Below are positions 9,093-18,434 of a stretch of 64,000 nt of DNA, in pieces. Position 1 is the first letter of the stretch, and the number at the start of each line of letters is the position of its first letter. The translations under genes and the position numbers were made by a program. The DNA comes from Symsagittifera roscoffensis. Taxonomy: Eukaryota; Xenacoelomorpha; Acoela; Convolutidae. The notes under the pieces are model-generated. The model was not told the origin of the DNA and did no database searches. It was given only the letters and a program-made list of their open reading frames with translations. The stretch lies in NCBI RefSeq assembly GCF_963678635.1, contig NC_087071.1:10617088-10681087 (forward strand), read 5' to 3'.

Positions 9093-10339
9093 TTACTTTT
9101 CCAATACTCTGATTAGTTCGGGCTCATAAAATTTACCCTCTATTGGTTCTCTATCAGCGTCGATAAGATTATAAGTCGGTGGGTTCCTTGTTGGTATGTC
9201 AAATATTTCAAAAATTTCGTCACTGAAGGATTTTTTATAACCCTTTCGCAAAGGGATGTCAATTTTTGCTATTCTCGCAAAATTGCCAACGTAGAGCTTT
9301 GGTCGGCGAACTAGTTTCAATGATTGTTCTTTTCTTAATGAAATTAGACGTGGAACATCCTTTTTTGTTACTTTATTGGGGGCTAATTTGATGACGCGGT
9401 TTGTTCTCGAATTTATTGTGTTGACAAGGTCTTGAAGCTTATCGAAGTAAGAGTAGGTCCATTTGTCCTCAAAATACTTTCTAAATCAAACTTTTTAGTG
9501 ATCGAATGTTCCTCTCGGCGAAAGCGAACTTTTTTTCACTCTCTGTTGTGTATGTTTTGATGCCCTTTTTCTAACATAAAGTTTTGAATGACCCCTTGAA
9601 CTCTGTGTCTTTATCTACCCAGACTTTTTGTGGCTGTTTCGTTTTTATCTATTGTTTGAATGCTTCCGCAGTTGAGGTAGCATACTTTGATTTCAATGGC
9701 TGTACACGTAGATAGCGGGACATGCAATCCACTGCAACCATAAGATATTTAACGTTTTTGTTGTAAATTGCAAGTTTATCAACATACGTTAGGTCAATTG
9801 ACCATATTTCGTCTATGTCATAAACTATCACATTGAGGCGTGGTGTTTTGCGACGAACATTTCGATATTTTTTTATATGCAGGCTCTGTATGTAAAAAAT
9901 GGTTCACTTTATTTCGTGAAATGTTTGATTCCTCTTTTAAATTCTGTACACTGCCAAACAATGCTGGACCTTTACTTGTAAATTTAGTTTTCAATAGTTT
10001 TTCTTCAGCTGGTGTAACCTTACCATTGTTTTGTTTTTGTCTTCGTCTTCTCTGTCGTTGCAGAATCTGAATCTTTCTTGGGCGTTCCGTAAAATTCAGA
10101 GTCTTCTTCTTCTGCGCCTTCTTCTCGTTTGGGTTTTTGCGCTGACCGTTTTCTTTCACTGTCTGCAACACTCCTTCTGGTTTTACGTCTTTTAATGCTT
10201 TTTGAGCTGGAACTTGTTGACGACGGTTTCTTGGGAGAAAGGAGGGGTGTAGATGTTTAAGGGAAATTTGTGGAACCTCTGCTTCTTTGCCTCTGTTGAT
10301 CTTGTTCCGTAGTCGTTGAATGAACCGCGACTTTGGCAT
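9093..10339 (-). pseudogene. INT: Polinton retroviral-type (DDE/RVE) integrase, frame-broken
   Basis: 10339-9818 is a basic N-terminal region ending in the FGSVQNLKEESNISRNKVNH helix-turn-helix-like segment that precedes the core in Polinton integrases. 9831-9649 holds the start of the catalytic core: DEIWSIDLTYVDKL (first Asp), then YNKNVKYLMVAVDCMSRYL. In the following frames a VWVDKDTEF block (second Asp) and an AFAERNIRSLK block (Glu) can be made out, and then a TNRVIKLAP segment. 9320-9093 is the C-terminal SH3/chromo-like part with FSDEIFEIFDIPTRNPPTYN and EGKFYEPEL. All three catalytic acidic residues are visible, but at least two frame changes (near 9820 and between 9650 and 9560) prevent read-through. 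Integrase inserts the element into host DNA. Confidence 0.87.
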
Positions 10340-10928
10340 ACTTGTTCATAACCAACTGTTCGTCAAGTTTGAGAGACCTCAAAATCAGTATGAAAGCAGT
10401 ATTGTACAATTTTTTAGTTTGCTGTTGTATATCATACAAAAAAACTGATGCCCTAAGACCGGTCGGAACTTAATCAACGTAAAGCTCTTCATTTTCTTTG
10501 TTTATTGTGACTCACTCTGACTTTTTTATTATAAATTCCAGAACTTTTTTTGCTGGCTTAAGATTGTTTTTGTTCATGAGTTGTAATTGTAACGTAATAC
10601 GTTTGGTGGATAAAGGGTCATTAGACTCAGTACTTGTTTCCAGCTCATTTCTTTCATCTTCAGTGAGAAGGAGAACTTGTTCTTGTTGATTGTTGTCTGC
10701 TGTGGCATTGATAAGTGTTTCGGGGGTTGATATAACTGGAGGATTAGCTGTTGTTGTTGCTTTTAGGGGTCTTAATCGATTCAAGTATGAAAGATGAGGT
10801 TTTTTATGTTTGATTGAGTTGTCATGCAAATTTTCCGCTGCATGGGGTTGTTCTCTAATATAAATATGCTTCGGAATCAGATCAAACTCTTGTGCTGTCA
10901 TTTTTACGCTGTCAATTATTTGAAGCAA
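10257..10928 (-). pseudogene. Unassigned Polinton protein upstream of the integrase
   Basis: The first frame is 10928-10512, starting MLQIIDSVKMTAQEFDLIPK; it ends with the helical LSTKRITLQLQLMNKNNLKP and FIIKKSE. Coding continues in another frame, 10439-10257 (YDIQQQTKKLYNTAFILILR, then SLKLDEQLVMNKY). A protein with a variable Ser/Thr/Gln-rich middle and a C-terminal L-YxLQQTxK-like block is common next to Polinton integrases, but I know of no agreed function. The end of this frame overlaps the integrase N-terminus. It starts 3 bp downstream of the small protein gene at 10931-11167. Confidence 0.5.
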
Positions 10929-10930
10929 AC

Positions 10931-11167
10931 TTAACGTATATGCCTGATTAGATAAAATCCTTGTTTACTCAATATAACAGCTGATTTTTTTTCGAGACTA
11001 GTTTTTGGGTTGATTAGAATCTTATATGTTTCTTCGAAATTATTAAGATTTGGAATACTAACAGGCACATTACCGTTGACTACATTGACCAAGCATTCGC
11101 AAACGACTGATATAACTTGAGTATTTGATGATTTTCTAATAAAGCTCCGTAGTTGACTTGGATTCAA
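10931..11167 (-). CDS. Small conserved Polinton-type protein (78 aa)
   Basis: The ORF is intact. Its product (with VICECLVNVVNGNVP-like composition, residues VVCECLVNVVNGNVPVSIPN) resembles the short helical proteins, with a CE-x-x-LNV-x-x-GNV-x-L motif and a following K-xxI-L...KK...QGGF-type tail, that recur in Polintons and related virus-like elements. Here the tail reads LSKQGFYLIRHIR. Such small basic C-terminal proteins have been compared to virion core peptides, but their role is not settled. It lies 20 bp downstream of the ATPase stop and 3 bp upstream of the next gene, which fits a tightly packed polycistron-like order. Confidence 0.6.
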   Translation of the reverse strand: MNPSQLRSFIRKSSNTQVISVVCECLVNVVNGNVPVSIPNLNNFEETYKILINPKTSLEKKSAVILSKQGFYLIRHIR

Positions 11168-11186
11168 TTATACCATGTGCTGCAGA

Positions 11187-11925
11187 TTAGATTAATTTTT
11201 TGCGTTCATTTGTGATGGGTGTCACTTCTGCCTTATCTAAAGTTAAGTAGAAAACTAACGGACCAGGTGGTATTATGTTTGAACTGTATCTGAGACAGTC
11301 TGATGTTCGGGGATCTAAATCTATTAATAGATGTCCAAATCTGTCCTTTGTAGCCAGTTCATACGTTTGTCGTAAAGTTTAGATGCATTAAATTGTCTTC
11401 CGAGGTGACCAAGTTGCTGAATATCATGAGGTAATTTGAATAAAATGATGTGAGATGTGTTCAAATCAATAGTTTGTGACCATCGACTTTGTTGGAATAA
11501 AATATGTTTGACATAAATAACATCTAAGCCTTTGTGTCTTCCTGCTGTTGCTAGTTTAACGAAATCTTTATCAATGTATATTTTTTCGCATGAGTCATCA
11601 AACACTAACAGAAATTTTTCAATGTTTCTCAAACGATCGAATCCATCAAATTTGACAAATTTTATTTGAATTCTGTCTGCGTTAAACTCGTCCCTAAGTA
11701 TAGGTTGAATGTCTTTGTAAAAGAAAATAAAACTCCTCCAAATTTGGGATAAAAAGTTCTCCCTTCAATTATTTGAAAATTAATCCTGCTTTTCTTGATA
11801 CCGAAGGTCCTACAACTGCCATAAACAGTCTTGTCGACGTATCAATAGTTTTATTCATATCCTTGGGTTTGATAACACGTAACCAACTAAGCCAGACAAT
11901 ATGGAAAACCAAACTGATTATTCTT
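11187..11925 (-). pseudogene. ATP: Polinton A32-like (FtsK/HerA) genome-packaging ATPase, degraded
   Basis: The clearest frame, 11632-11324, contains a Walker B strand (KFLLVFDDS). After it come ATAGRHKGLDVIYVKHILFQ, the sensor-like SHIILFKLPHD segment and GRQFNASKLYDKRM, in the order seen in A32-type packaging ATPases. The C-terminus continues in the next frame (LDPRTSDCLRYS to ERKKLI) to a stop at 11187-11189. The P-loop region near 11795-11827 reads VVGPSVSRKAGL; the position is right, but it lacks the expected GxGKT/S. A stop follows shortly after, so the motor domain is inactive or mutated here. The enzyme pumps DNA into capsids. The start is uncertain. Confidence 0.8.
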
Positions 11926-12142
11926 CACAGCTTAGTTGCGTCAAAGAAAGTTTATAGAAACAAAAGCTTAGTAAAATTAAAATTATAATTATTTGAGACT
12001 TAAAAATTACTTCTGATCTGGGAACAATGGCATCAAAACAAAATTTCCAAGATTTTGTTCGATGTTATTTCGACCATAAACAAAGTCAGTAACTGTATTT
12101 GCATCACGCTCATCAACTGCTGTTTCAGACAATCACGTTTTC

Positions 12143-12171
12143 TATTTCTCTCTCTCTCTCTCTCTATCTAT
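12143..12171. repeat. (TC)n/(TATC)n microsatellite
   Basis: A run of TC dinucleotides grading into TATC, next to the 3' end of the minus-strand frame at 12173. Confidence 0.85.
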
Positions 12172-12172
12172 A

Positions 12173-12611
12173 TCAACCGTTTCTTATTGAGGAAGAAAAA
12201 TGTGTGGTTTTGAAGTTTATTAAATATTTTTCTGAGCAGTAAAAAATCTCGTATCGAGTATAACTAGTGTAAACATTAGTAGTATCATTTACATTGTCAT
12301 ACATTTCCACCACATAATTGGCTGGGACATACTTAGTTTTCACAAGATATATTATTTTCTTCACTGAGATTTCTTTTACTAATTTCTGAACTTCTTCAGG
12401 TAAATCACTGGTGCTGAGGTCCTTTTGAACTCCGGGCTGACGTTTGGGTACTAAGACTAGCTTGGGAGGATAAACTCCTCGTTTGCTGGCTAACATTTTG
12501 AATAAACTTGAATCGTTGAAAGTAGATCAATTGGTCAATCAACGGGAAAAACATTCTCAAACTAGGTAATTCTTCTTCAGATAAAGTGATTTGTTCTTTT
12601 TGCTGCACCAA
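12173..12611 (-). pseudogene. Unassigned protein in the Polinton module
   Basis: Two overlapping frames share the segment: 12611-12405 starts MVQQKEQITLSEEELPSLRM, and 12496-12173 contains RGVYPPKLVLVPKRQPGVQK and ISVKKIIYLVKTKYVPANYV. The change from one to the other near 12490 suggests one gene with a frameshift or a short intron. The product is polar with short beta-prone stretches and shows no motif I recognise. It lies upstream of the ATPase in the same direction. Confidence 0.4.
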
Positions 12612-12660
12612 TTGACCTCGGCAATCGATTCGTTCTACTCTTATTAATGATGTTTAGATG

Positions 12661-13129
12661 TCAGTCTCTGGATTCATCCAAGCACATAACACTGAATTTG
12701 GAGATATGTCGGTCTCCAGCTTCGCTAGTCTCTCGCTGTTGCTCATTCTTCAGCCAATCAAAAAACGCCTTGCTTTTCTTCAGGGTGCAGTATTTCCTGG
12801 AGTGGTTATGATGTGAATGTCTATTGCAAGCTGGATAATTTTTGAAATGTAAATTTTTTGAATAATCTGATTGAGGTTTAAATATAAATAATCGCCGCTT
12901 TCCCAGTGATTCCGTGCAGTTATTTGTCAACCAGTTGTATGCATTTGTTTAGGTTTAGGAAGTGAATTGAAACTGACTGGAGGTGGAAAAATAAGAAATC
13001 AGAAGTACTGTAATCAGAAGTTGTAATGGCTAGTTCCTTAGCTATAAAAATATTTTTCCTACAACAGAATCCTTCCAAGTCTAGCACGACTGATCTTTCC
13101 TTCAACGTTCTAACAATTGATAGAGACAT
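12661..13129 (-). pseudogene. Fragment of an RNase H-fold/exonuclease-like accessory protein
   Basis: 13129-12920 contains RSVVLDLEGF followed by FIAKELAITT, then an FFHLQSV-type strand. The pattern of a hydrophobic strand with D-x-E/Q-G-F, a short insertion and F-x-x-KE-L-A-I is that of a widespread uncharacterised arthropod and nematode protein group with an RNase H-like exonuclease start (an Asp and Glu at the strand end). 12930-12661 contains CNRHSHHNHSRKYCTLKKSK, a Cys/His cluster like the C-terminal part of the same group. Between them the frame changes near 12920. If correct, it would be a nuclease-type accessory gene carried by the element. The assignment is from pattern memory, without alignment. 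Confidence 0.4.
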
Positions 13130-14061
13130 TGTTTTGTCAGTTTAACATATAAACAGAACGTAATACCACTCAAGTGATCAATCAGGCTGTTGTTACGTTT
13201 CCAGGGTAGCATATAACAGTAGGTGGGACCTGTGTTATAAACTTCGTGGACAAATCCCGCGGCGTCGGGTAAAATTGCATGCAATCGTAATATTTTTGAA
13301 TCATTCAGGTATTTGTCCAATGAAAAATTGTCTATGCCAATAAGACCTCCATATGGTCTAAGTTTAACGGCAATATCATAGTTTATATCTTCTTTACTAG
13401 AAAAGAAAAACTGAGAACATGTAGCTAGAAAATAATTACGGCGGTCAGAGTTTTCCGGGTAGGTTTTTTTTCACAGCCAAATAAATCTCGTGAATGTTTT
13501 CCAAGTCCGTTGAAGTAACTCTACGTTTTCCCAATTTCATTTTGTATTTTTTCCAACACCTCGTGGACTTGCTGAATTTCAAGCCAGTGGAAGTGAAAGT
13601 GACCTTGCAGATACCACTTACTCAGTCCTATATCTCGGTGGTAGATATTTAGATAGATCACTGGAAAATTTGATTTTTTGATAATTTATCATAACAAATT
13701 CGAATCATTTGCTCCACCCCTTTCTTAATCATCATAGAGTCAAAATTGAATGAGTCATTAAATCGGTTTTCATAAGTAGCAATGGTTACATCAGTAGCCC
13801 TACCATTTTCTGTTTTGTACAAATACACCACGTTATTTGCAAGAGCTCATTCAAATAAAACAGCTGTTTATAACTTTGAGAATATTCTTTTTTTGCTACT
13901 TCAACAAAGCTCGAGATGAAAACTTTATGACGATTGTGAATTTCACTACTTTTTGATCTAACACCAATTGAAAAAACTGAGAAAGTTAAATTTTCTTGAT
14001 CAATATCCTCAGTGTGCCAATTTCCTATTAAACTCATTTTATCTATTTTATTATTCAACAT
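13102..14061 (-). pseudogene. Unassigned, frame-broken reading region at the right side of the Polinton
   Basis: Coding-like frames run through this stretch: 14061-13786 (MLNNKIDKMSLIGNWHTEDI), a middle part containing a YHRDIGLSKWYLQGHFHFHW-like segment, and 13320-13102 (MDKYLNDSKILRLHAILPDA). Their amino-acid make-up is that of a normal globular protein, not of AT-rich noise, but I recognise no domain. It could be one gene with several frame breaks or two genes. Its left end overlaps the exonuclease-like fragment by 28 bp. The right boundary of the Polinton is not visible; no long terminal inverted repeat partner lies in the window. Confidence 0.35.
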
Positions 14062-14099
14062 TTCAGTATCTGATGTTTAGAAAGAAGGTTGCTAGTGAC

Positions 14100-14439
14100 G
14101 GCGGTGATTGAGAATGAACATGCATTTCAATTTCATTTCGTAGGTTTAAATTGACGGTAGAAAATTTTTCGAGACAAACGAAAAACTTTCAAATTTTCAA
14201 ACTTTCAAACTAAAAACTTTCGAAAATTAATTTCCGCCAGGAAACCAGCATTTTGAGACTGTTTGGTAAAATCCTATTTGGGAGGCCGAAAAAAGTTTTT
14301 GGATCCTAAAATTAGGATCCCAGCACTTTTCGGTGATAGTGGGCAAAGCGCTGGGAAAATTGCAAAATCCTTGCCCTTGGATCCGAGGCGGACCCCTATA
14401 CTGGCGAACCCCTAAAAATTGGGGGTCCTCAACTGTAAT
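14100..14439. other. Non-coding DNA beyond the last Polinton frame
   Basis: It contains a run of AAACTTTCAAA-type short repeats (about 14180-14230) and a small inverted word pair around GGATCC (GGATCCTAAAATTAGGATCC, 14302-14321). No gene is seen. The Polinton end is expected hereabouts, but no terminal repeat could be confirmed. Confidence 0.5.
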
Positions 14440-14580
14440 CCGCCGTGTGTCCTCAGGTGGGGGGTCAAAAAGGTCTGAAAACCTAAGTGAGGGGTCCTAA
14501 AAACGTAGGACCCCTCACTTAGGTTTTAGGACCTTTTTGACCCCCCTTAGGAATGACCCCCCCTTTAGGACACACGGCGG
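14440..14580. repeat. 141-bp inverted repeat (hairpin-forming)
   Basis: The left arm starts CCGCCGTGTGTCCT (14440-14453) and the right arm ends AGGACACACGGCGG (14567-14580), an exact reverse complement. The core CCTAAGTGAGGGGTCCTA pairs perfectly with TAGGACCCCTCACTTAGG across a 6-bp loop centred near 14502. Between core and tips, GGGGTCAAAAAGGTC pairs with GACCTTTTTGACCCC with a small bulge. It is GC-richer than the surroundings. It may be a fold-back miniature transposon. No obvious target-site duplication was found. Confidence 0.85.
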
Positions 14581-14650
14581 AGTACAATACTACTCGAACA
14601 CAACGAGAAAATTGTGAGAAGTTAAAGTGTAAAAAAATCAATATTTTTGT

Positions 14651-14813
14651 TTTATGGGAAAATGCTAGTCATACAATTTCCATATATGAAAAAAAAAACT
14701 AATCATAGACCTTTCATGCAATTTTCTGTACTAATGGAATTGCATGAAAAGTGTATGATTAGCATTTTTCCATATACGAAAATTGTTTGACTAGCATTTT
14801 TGTTCAACCCGGG
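14651..14813. mobile_element. Short palindromic element of the CCCGGG/TCATACAATTT family
   Basis: The left part contains AATGCTAGTCATACAATTTCC; the right part contains AATTGTTTGACTAGCATTTT and ends in TTCAACCCGGG. The centre is itself an inverted repeat (TTTCATGCAATT ... AATTGCATGAAA). Similar short copies lie at 47569-47735 and form the right ends of three longer elements at 18435, 20724 and 61079. It has no coding capacity, so it is a non-autonomous miniature element. Confidence 0.65.
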
Positions 14814-14868
14814 AAATCAGCCAGTTTTTTAACTTAAAGATGAACATTCACATTTAAAAAGTTTTTGA

Positions 14869-15141
14869 GTGATTCTCAAAATTGGTACACCTAGTTTTTC
14901 TGAAACCTTATTGATATTGTTTGCAGTACGATGCCAAAGTGTGCACTGGATAGGCGTTCAATTTGATGAGTTCATGTCTCTGGAAACCAGAAATGAGTCT
15001 TTAAACATGTTGAACTTTGACGGAACAATAAAAAAAAAACCAAGAACAAAAAAGAACAAAAAGAACGTCATCTTTGCCGAAATCGCTTATGTTAAAAAAA
15101 CACACAATATGGCCTCTGTGAATTTTCGCAGGGTTTTATAG
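14869..15141. repeat. Dispersed repeat, copy 1 (AAGAACAAA...GGCCTC family)
   Basis: It shares with 16310-16480, 19680-20000 and 44790-44915 the order: a GATGAAxTTC-like stretch, an A-rich block with AAGAACAAA, then a GTC-TTxTTGCxGAATCxGCT-like block and a TTTGGCCTCGTAATGT-like tail (here GGCCTCTGTG). The ORF over it is not conserved between copies, so it is treated as non-coding. Confidence 0.5.
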
Positions 15142-16309
15142 GTGTATTTGAGAAAGGAATTTTACGCCATGTATTGAGATGTGTTGAGGTATATTCTTAT
15201 AATGACTTAAGTCTTGGTGGTTTGAGTTCATGAGGATGGCAGGATTACTAACAAATGGTTCGACTCGAGACCATTCAAAAAACGCCAAAAAACACCAAAA
15301 ACGCTCGAGACCATTTAGGTGACCTACATTATGAGACAATACTGGGCCGTGGATAGGTGAACAGCTTGATGTCTTACGTCTCTGGAATCTAGAGACAACC
15401 CGCATCCAAGTTTAGCCGTAAGTAATTGATTATAACGGATTAATATGATGATTTTTTGACAATTATAATTGATTATAATTACCAAAATTAGGCGTTTAAA
15501 GGATTTATGATTGATTATAATTGTTATTTTTTCCAACAGAATATAATCTCTTAAAAATGATTAAAATCGATTATAGTTCTTACAAAAAACCCTTGAAATC
15601 AATTTTAATCGATTATAATCGATTATAATCTCTTATTTTGCCAATTTTTTGTCAATTCAAAACTATATTCGAATTATATCTTATGGGTTATTAATTTTGT
15701 GATAATAAAAAATCTCTAGAATAGAGATCTCTTGAACACTTTGGCTCATCTGAACACAAAATTTTACCACAAACAAAAGTTTCATAGAGATCCTTTCAAT
15801 TTAGTGGAAGGGTTCCCGCGGTAGATAAAAATTAAACCTTCCAAATCAATCATGAATCTAAATCAATTTGCTGATGTTTTGGTGGTTAAAAAAGCTTAAA
15901 ATATGCATCACAAAATAACTTTAATGGTGAAGAATTGAAAAAAAAACTTTTGCTCATTTTTCATAGGAGCCAAAGTCTACAAAAAGCATAAAATGTAAGC
16001 AATTTAGATGCAAGACAATACGGACAAACAAAAGGGATTGTAATCAATTATAATCGAATATAATGGATTTTGTGCAAACTAATGAATTAGAAGTTTGAAT
16101 AAAAATAGTGAATTATAATCATTTATAATTGATTATAAATGTATCGATAAGTAGACGCATAAATAATCGATTATAATCGATCATAATGGATTATAATTAA
16201 TTATAATTTGATTTTAAAAAGAGAGATTGTAATTGATTATTAATTGATGAAAATCGATTGTTTTCCAATTTTAGTAGGACTGGTACTAAATTCGTAATTT
16301 AATCATTAA
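15142..16309. repeat. AT-rich region with repeated ATTATAATCGATTATAAT palindromes
   Basis: From about 15420 to 16280 the motif GATTATAATCGATTATAAT and near variants (GATTATAATTG, TCGATTATAATC) recur many times in both orientations (the motif is self-complementary), spaced by tens of bases. No gene is visible. Related motifs reappear at 22550-22580 and 23340-23480. It may be a degenerate satellite or a cluster of miniature elements. Confidence 0.7.
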
Positions 16310-16480
16310 TTAACACTTGAAACTCGTAGCATTTGGTCGGGTTGATCAAATCAAAAGAAAGAAAAAAAGAAGAACAAAGAGATCGTCTTTGTTGCGGAGT
16401 CCGCTTAAAGTTTACAAAATAAAAACTTTGGCCTTGTATTGTATCCATTCTAAAGCTAGAAGTAGTATACAAGTGTTGTA
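16310..16480. repeat. Dispersed repeat, copy 2
   Basis: It contains AAGAAGAACAAAGAGATCGT, then CTTTGTTGCGGAGTCCGCTT and AACTTTGGCCTTGTATTGT, matching the block order of the copies at 19680 and 44790. Confidence 0.5.
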
Positions 16481-17517
16481 TCAGCTTAGTACAGCGTTAG
16501 CTATACTTGCAAAAAATTTTTACATTCTTCTGAAAAGGCTGCGTTTGCGCTCTTGATTTCAGCAATTTGCATTGAAGTTACAATTAGGTAGCAGAGAATT
16601 CAGTGCTATTCAATTTCCTGCGGATTTCCAAAATTTTTATAAGGGAAATGAAAACAACCGAAGAGAAAACAATTTGATTCAACTGACACATAAAACCATT
16701 GTTCCGACTATTTTGGAAGAGGTTGTTTTGTTTTTCCCAGCTTTTTCAGAGTTTTGATGCGACGTATGGTTGCACATTTCATCCCACCCGTGTTGCGATC
16801 AAATTTTTGTATACTCTGAATATAATAACTTTTTCTACGATAATTTTAAATTAGTTGAAACAGTTGCATTTGCAGGATTTTTGCTTGGCGGAACAATCTA
16901 GCAATTTTCTAGCAATCATTTTGATTTGATCTTTTATCTGAGATAAGTTCTTGCGTTATTGGGGTCATTGATTCGATTTGAATTTTCATTGCCTAAATTT
17001 GACCTCAGTGAAGTTGATTCACAAATATTTGCACAGATTTTTTAAATAAAATTACCGCTTCATCTGTAATATCATGATTAGTTGAGTTGCTTAATGATGT
17101 ATTCACTTGATTCCCACTGAAGGTAATACTTAATCTTCAAGGTATAGTGCTGTGTTTTGTTGAGCTCAAACTCTCCGTAATCAATATATTCAACAATTCT
17201 CTAATTTTGAAAATTCAACGTAAAACTCCAGTCTTGCTGATGGTAAAATAGAAGTTGGGAATTTTTGTCAGAAAACCTTCAGAGAGCAGACTATTAGTTC
17301 AAATTGTATGGAGTTTTTTGTTCGAGTTTTCTTAACCAGTTTTGCAAAGAATTGCAATCGAGATTAGGAAAACAAGCGCGGCTACAGATGATTTTTTTTG
17401 TCAGAAACACATTGTTTAATACACAATTGATTCATACTTAGAAAAAAGGATTTATTTGTTAAGCTGCACATTTTGCTGCACAATTAGCTTAACAATTTGA
17501 TCCATGTGGAGTAATAA
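16481..17517. other. No recognisable gene
   Basis: AT-rich DNA with only short open frames and no conserved motif I could identify. Confidence 0.5.
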
Positions 17518-17747
17518 GTGCAAGCCTTATCGCGTCCATAAACGTTTTAACAAATCGTGAGTTCTTAACTTAGAGATAAACCTAATTATCAGTTAAGTAT
17601 ATAAATTAGTATAGCATAGATAAAGCTTTTTGACCATATAAGTTAGTATACCATACAGAAAGCTTTTTAATAAATGCATGCCTCATCGCGTTAACAATAT
17701 GTGAGTTTTCAACTTAGAAATAAACCTATTTATCATTAGTATTTAAG
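17518..17747. repeat. Satellite-like repeat (157-bp spacing) running into the gap
   Basis: TGCAAGCCTTATCGCG at 17519 recurs as TGCATGCCTCATCGCG at 17676. The following parts also correspond (GTGAGTT-CTTAACTTAGAGATAAACCTAATTATCA versus GTGAGTTTTCAACTTAGAAATAAACCTATTTATCA). A second shared word is AGTATAGCATA...AAAGCTTTTT / AGTATACCATA...AAAGCTTTTT. The second unit is cut by the gap at 17748. Confidence 0.7.
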
Positions 17748-17947
17748 NNNNNNNNNNNNNNNNNNNNNNNNNNNNNNNNNNNNNNNNNNNNNNNNNNNNN
17801 NNNNNNNNNNNNNNNNNNNNNNNNNNNNNNNNNNNNNNNNNNNNNNNNNNNNNNNNNNNNNNNNNNNNNNNNNNNNNNNNNNNNNNNNNNNNNNNNNNNN
17901 NNNNNNNNNNNNNNNNNNNNNNNNNNNNNNNNNNNNNNNNNNNNNNN
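17748..17947. other. Assembly gap (200 N)
   Basis: Exactly 200 undetermined bases, a round number that suggests a placeholder length. A satellite-like repeat abuts its left side. Confidence 0.99.
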
Positions 17948-18434
17948 CTTCGGCTGGCTGACTAGTGTTCCTAGCTACTGGATACATTCCAATTGTGCAG
18001 AAACGGTGGCTGAAAACATATAATGTTCGAATATTCAAATGCTTCTTCTTAAGCTAATAATTTTTTTATGATTATGCGCATATAAAGAACAAATTTTTTT
18101 TTAGAAAAAACGATAAAAACACCTTAAAAACTTGCCCGGTTGAGCTAAAAATATAATCCTTTTAATAATTAATCCAAGTTTTTGAAATTGCATTTAGACT
18201 ACAAGCACCGGTACTTTGGTGTTGGTTCGGATTCAACAGAAATTGATATTGATATTCATCATTTTTTCAAATGATTTGAGATAGAGTCAAGGAACTGGAA
18301 TTCGAAGATAAATAATTAAATAACAGAAGGATTTAGGCTAGCGGGCAAAATCTTGGAATTAAGAGACATTGTGGAACTCAGAAAACTCTCCCAGCCATCA
18401 TTGCTTTCGGTTTCACCGACAGTTCGTGTTGACA

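Noticed and set aside
1-14061. Protein-primed DNA polymerase B of the Polinton
   Set aside because: No palm-domain motif (such as an SLYPS or DTD-type block) was seen in any frame; it probably lies left of the window or is lost.
17736-18038. 100-codon ORF crossing the first gap
   Set aside because: Most of it is undetermined bases; the same applies to 53317-53574.
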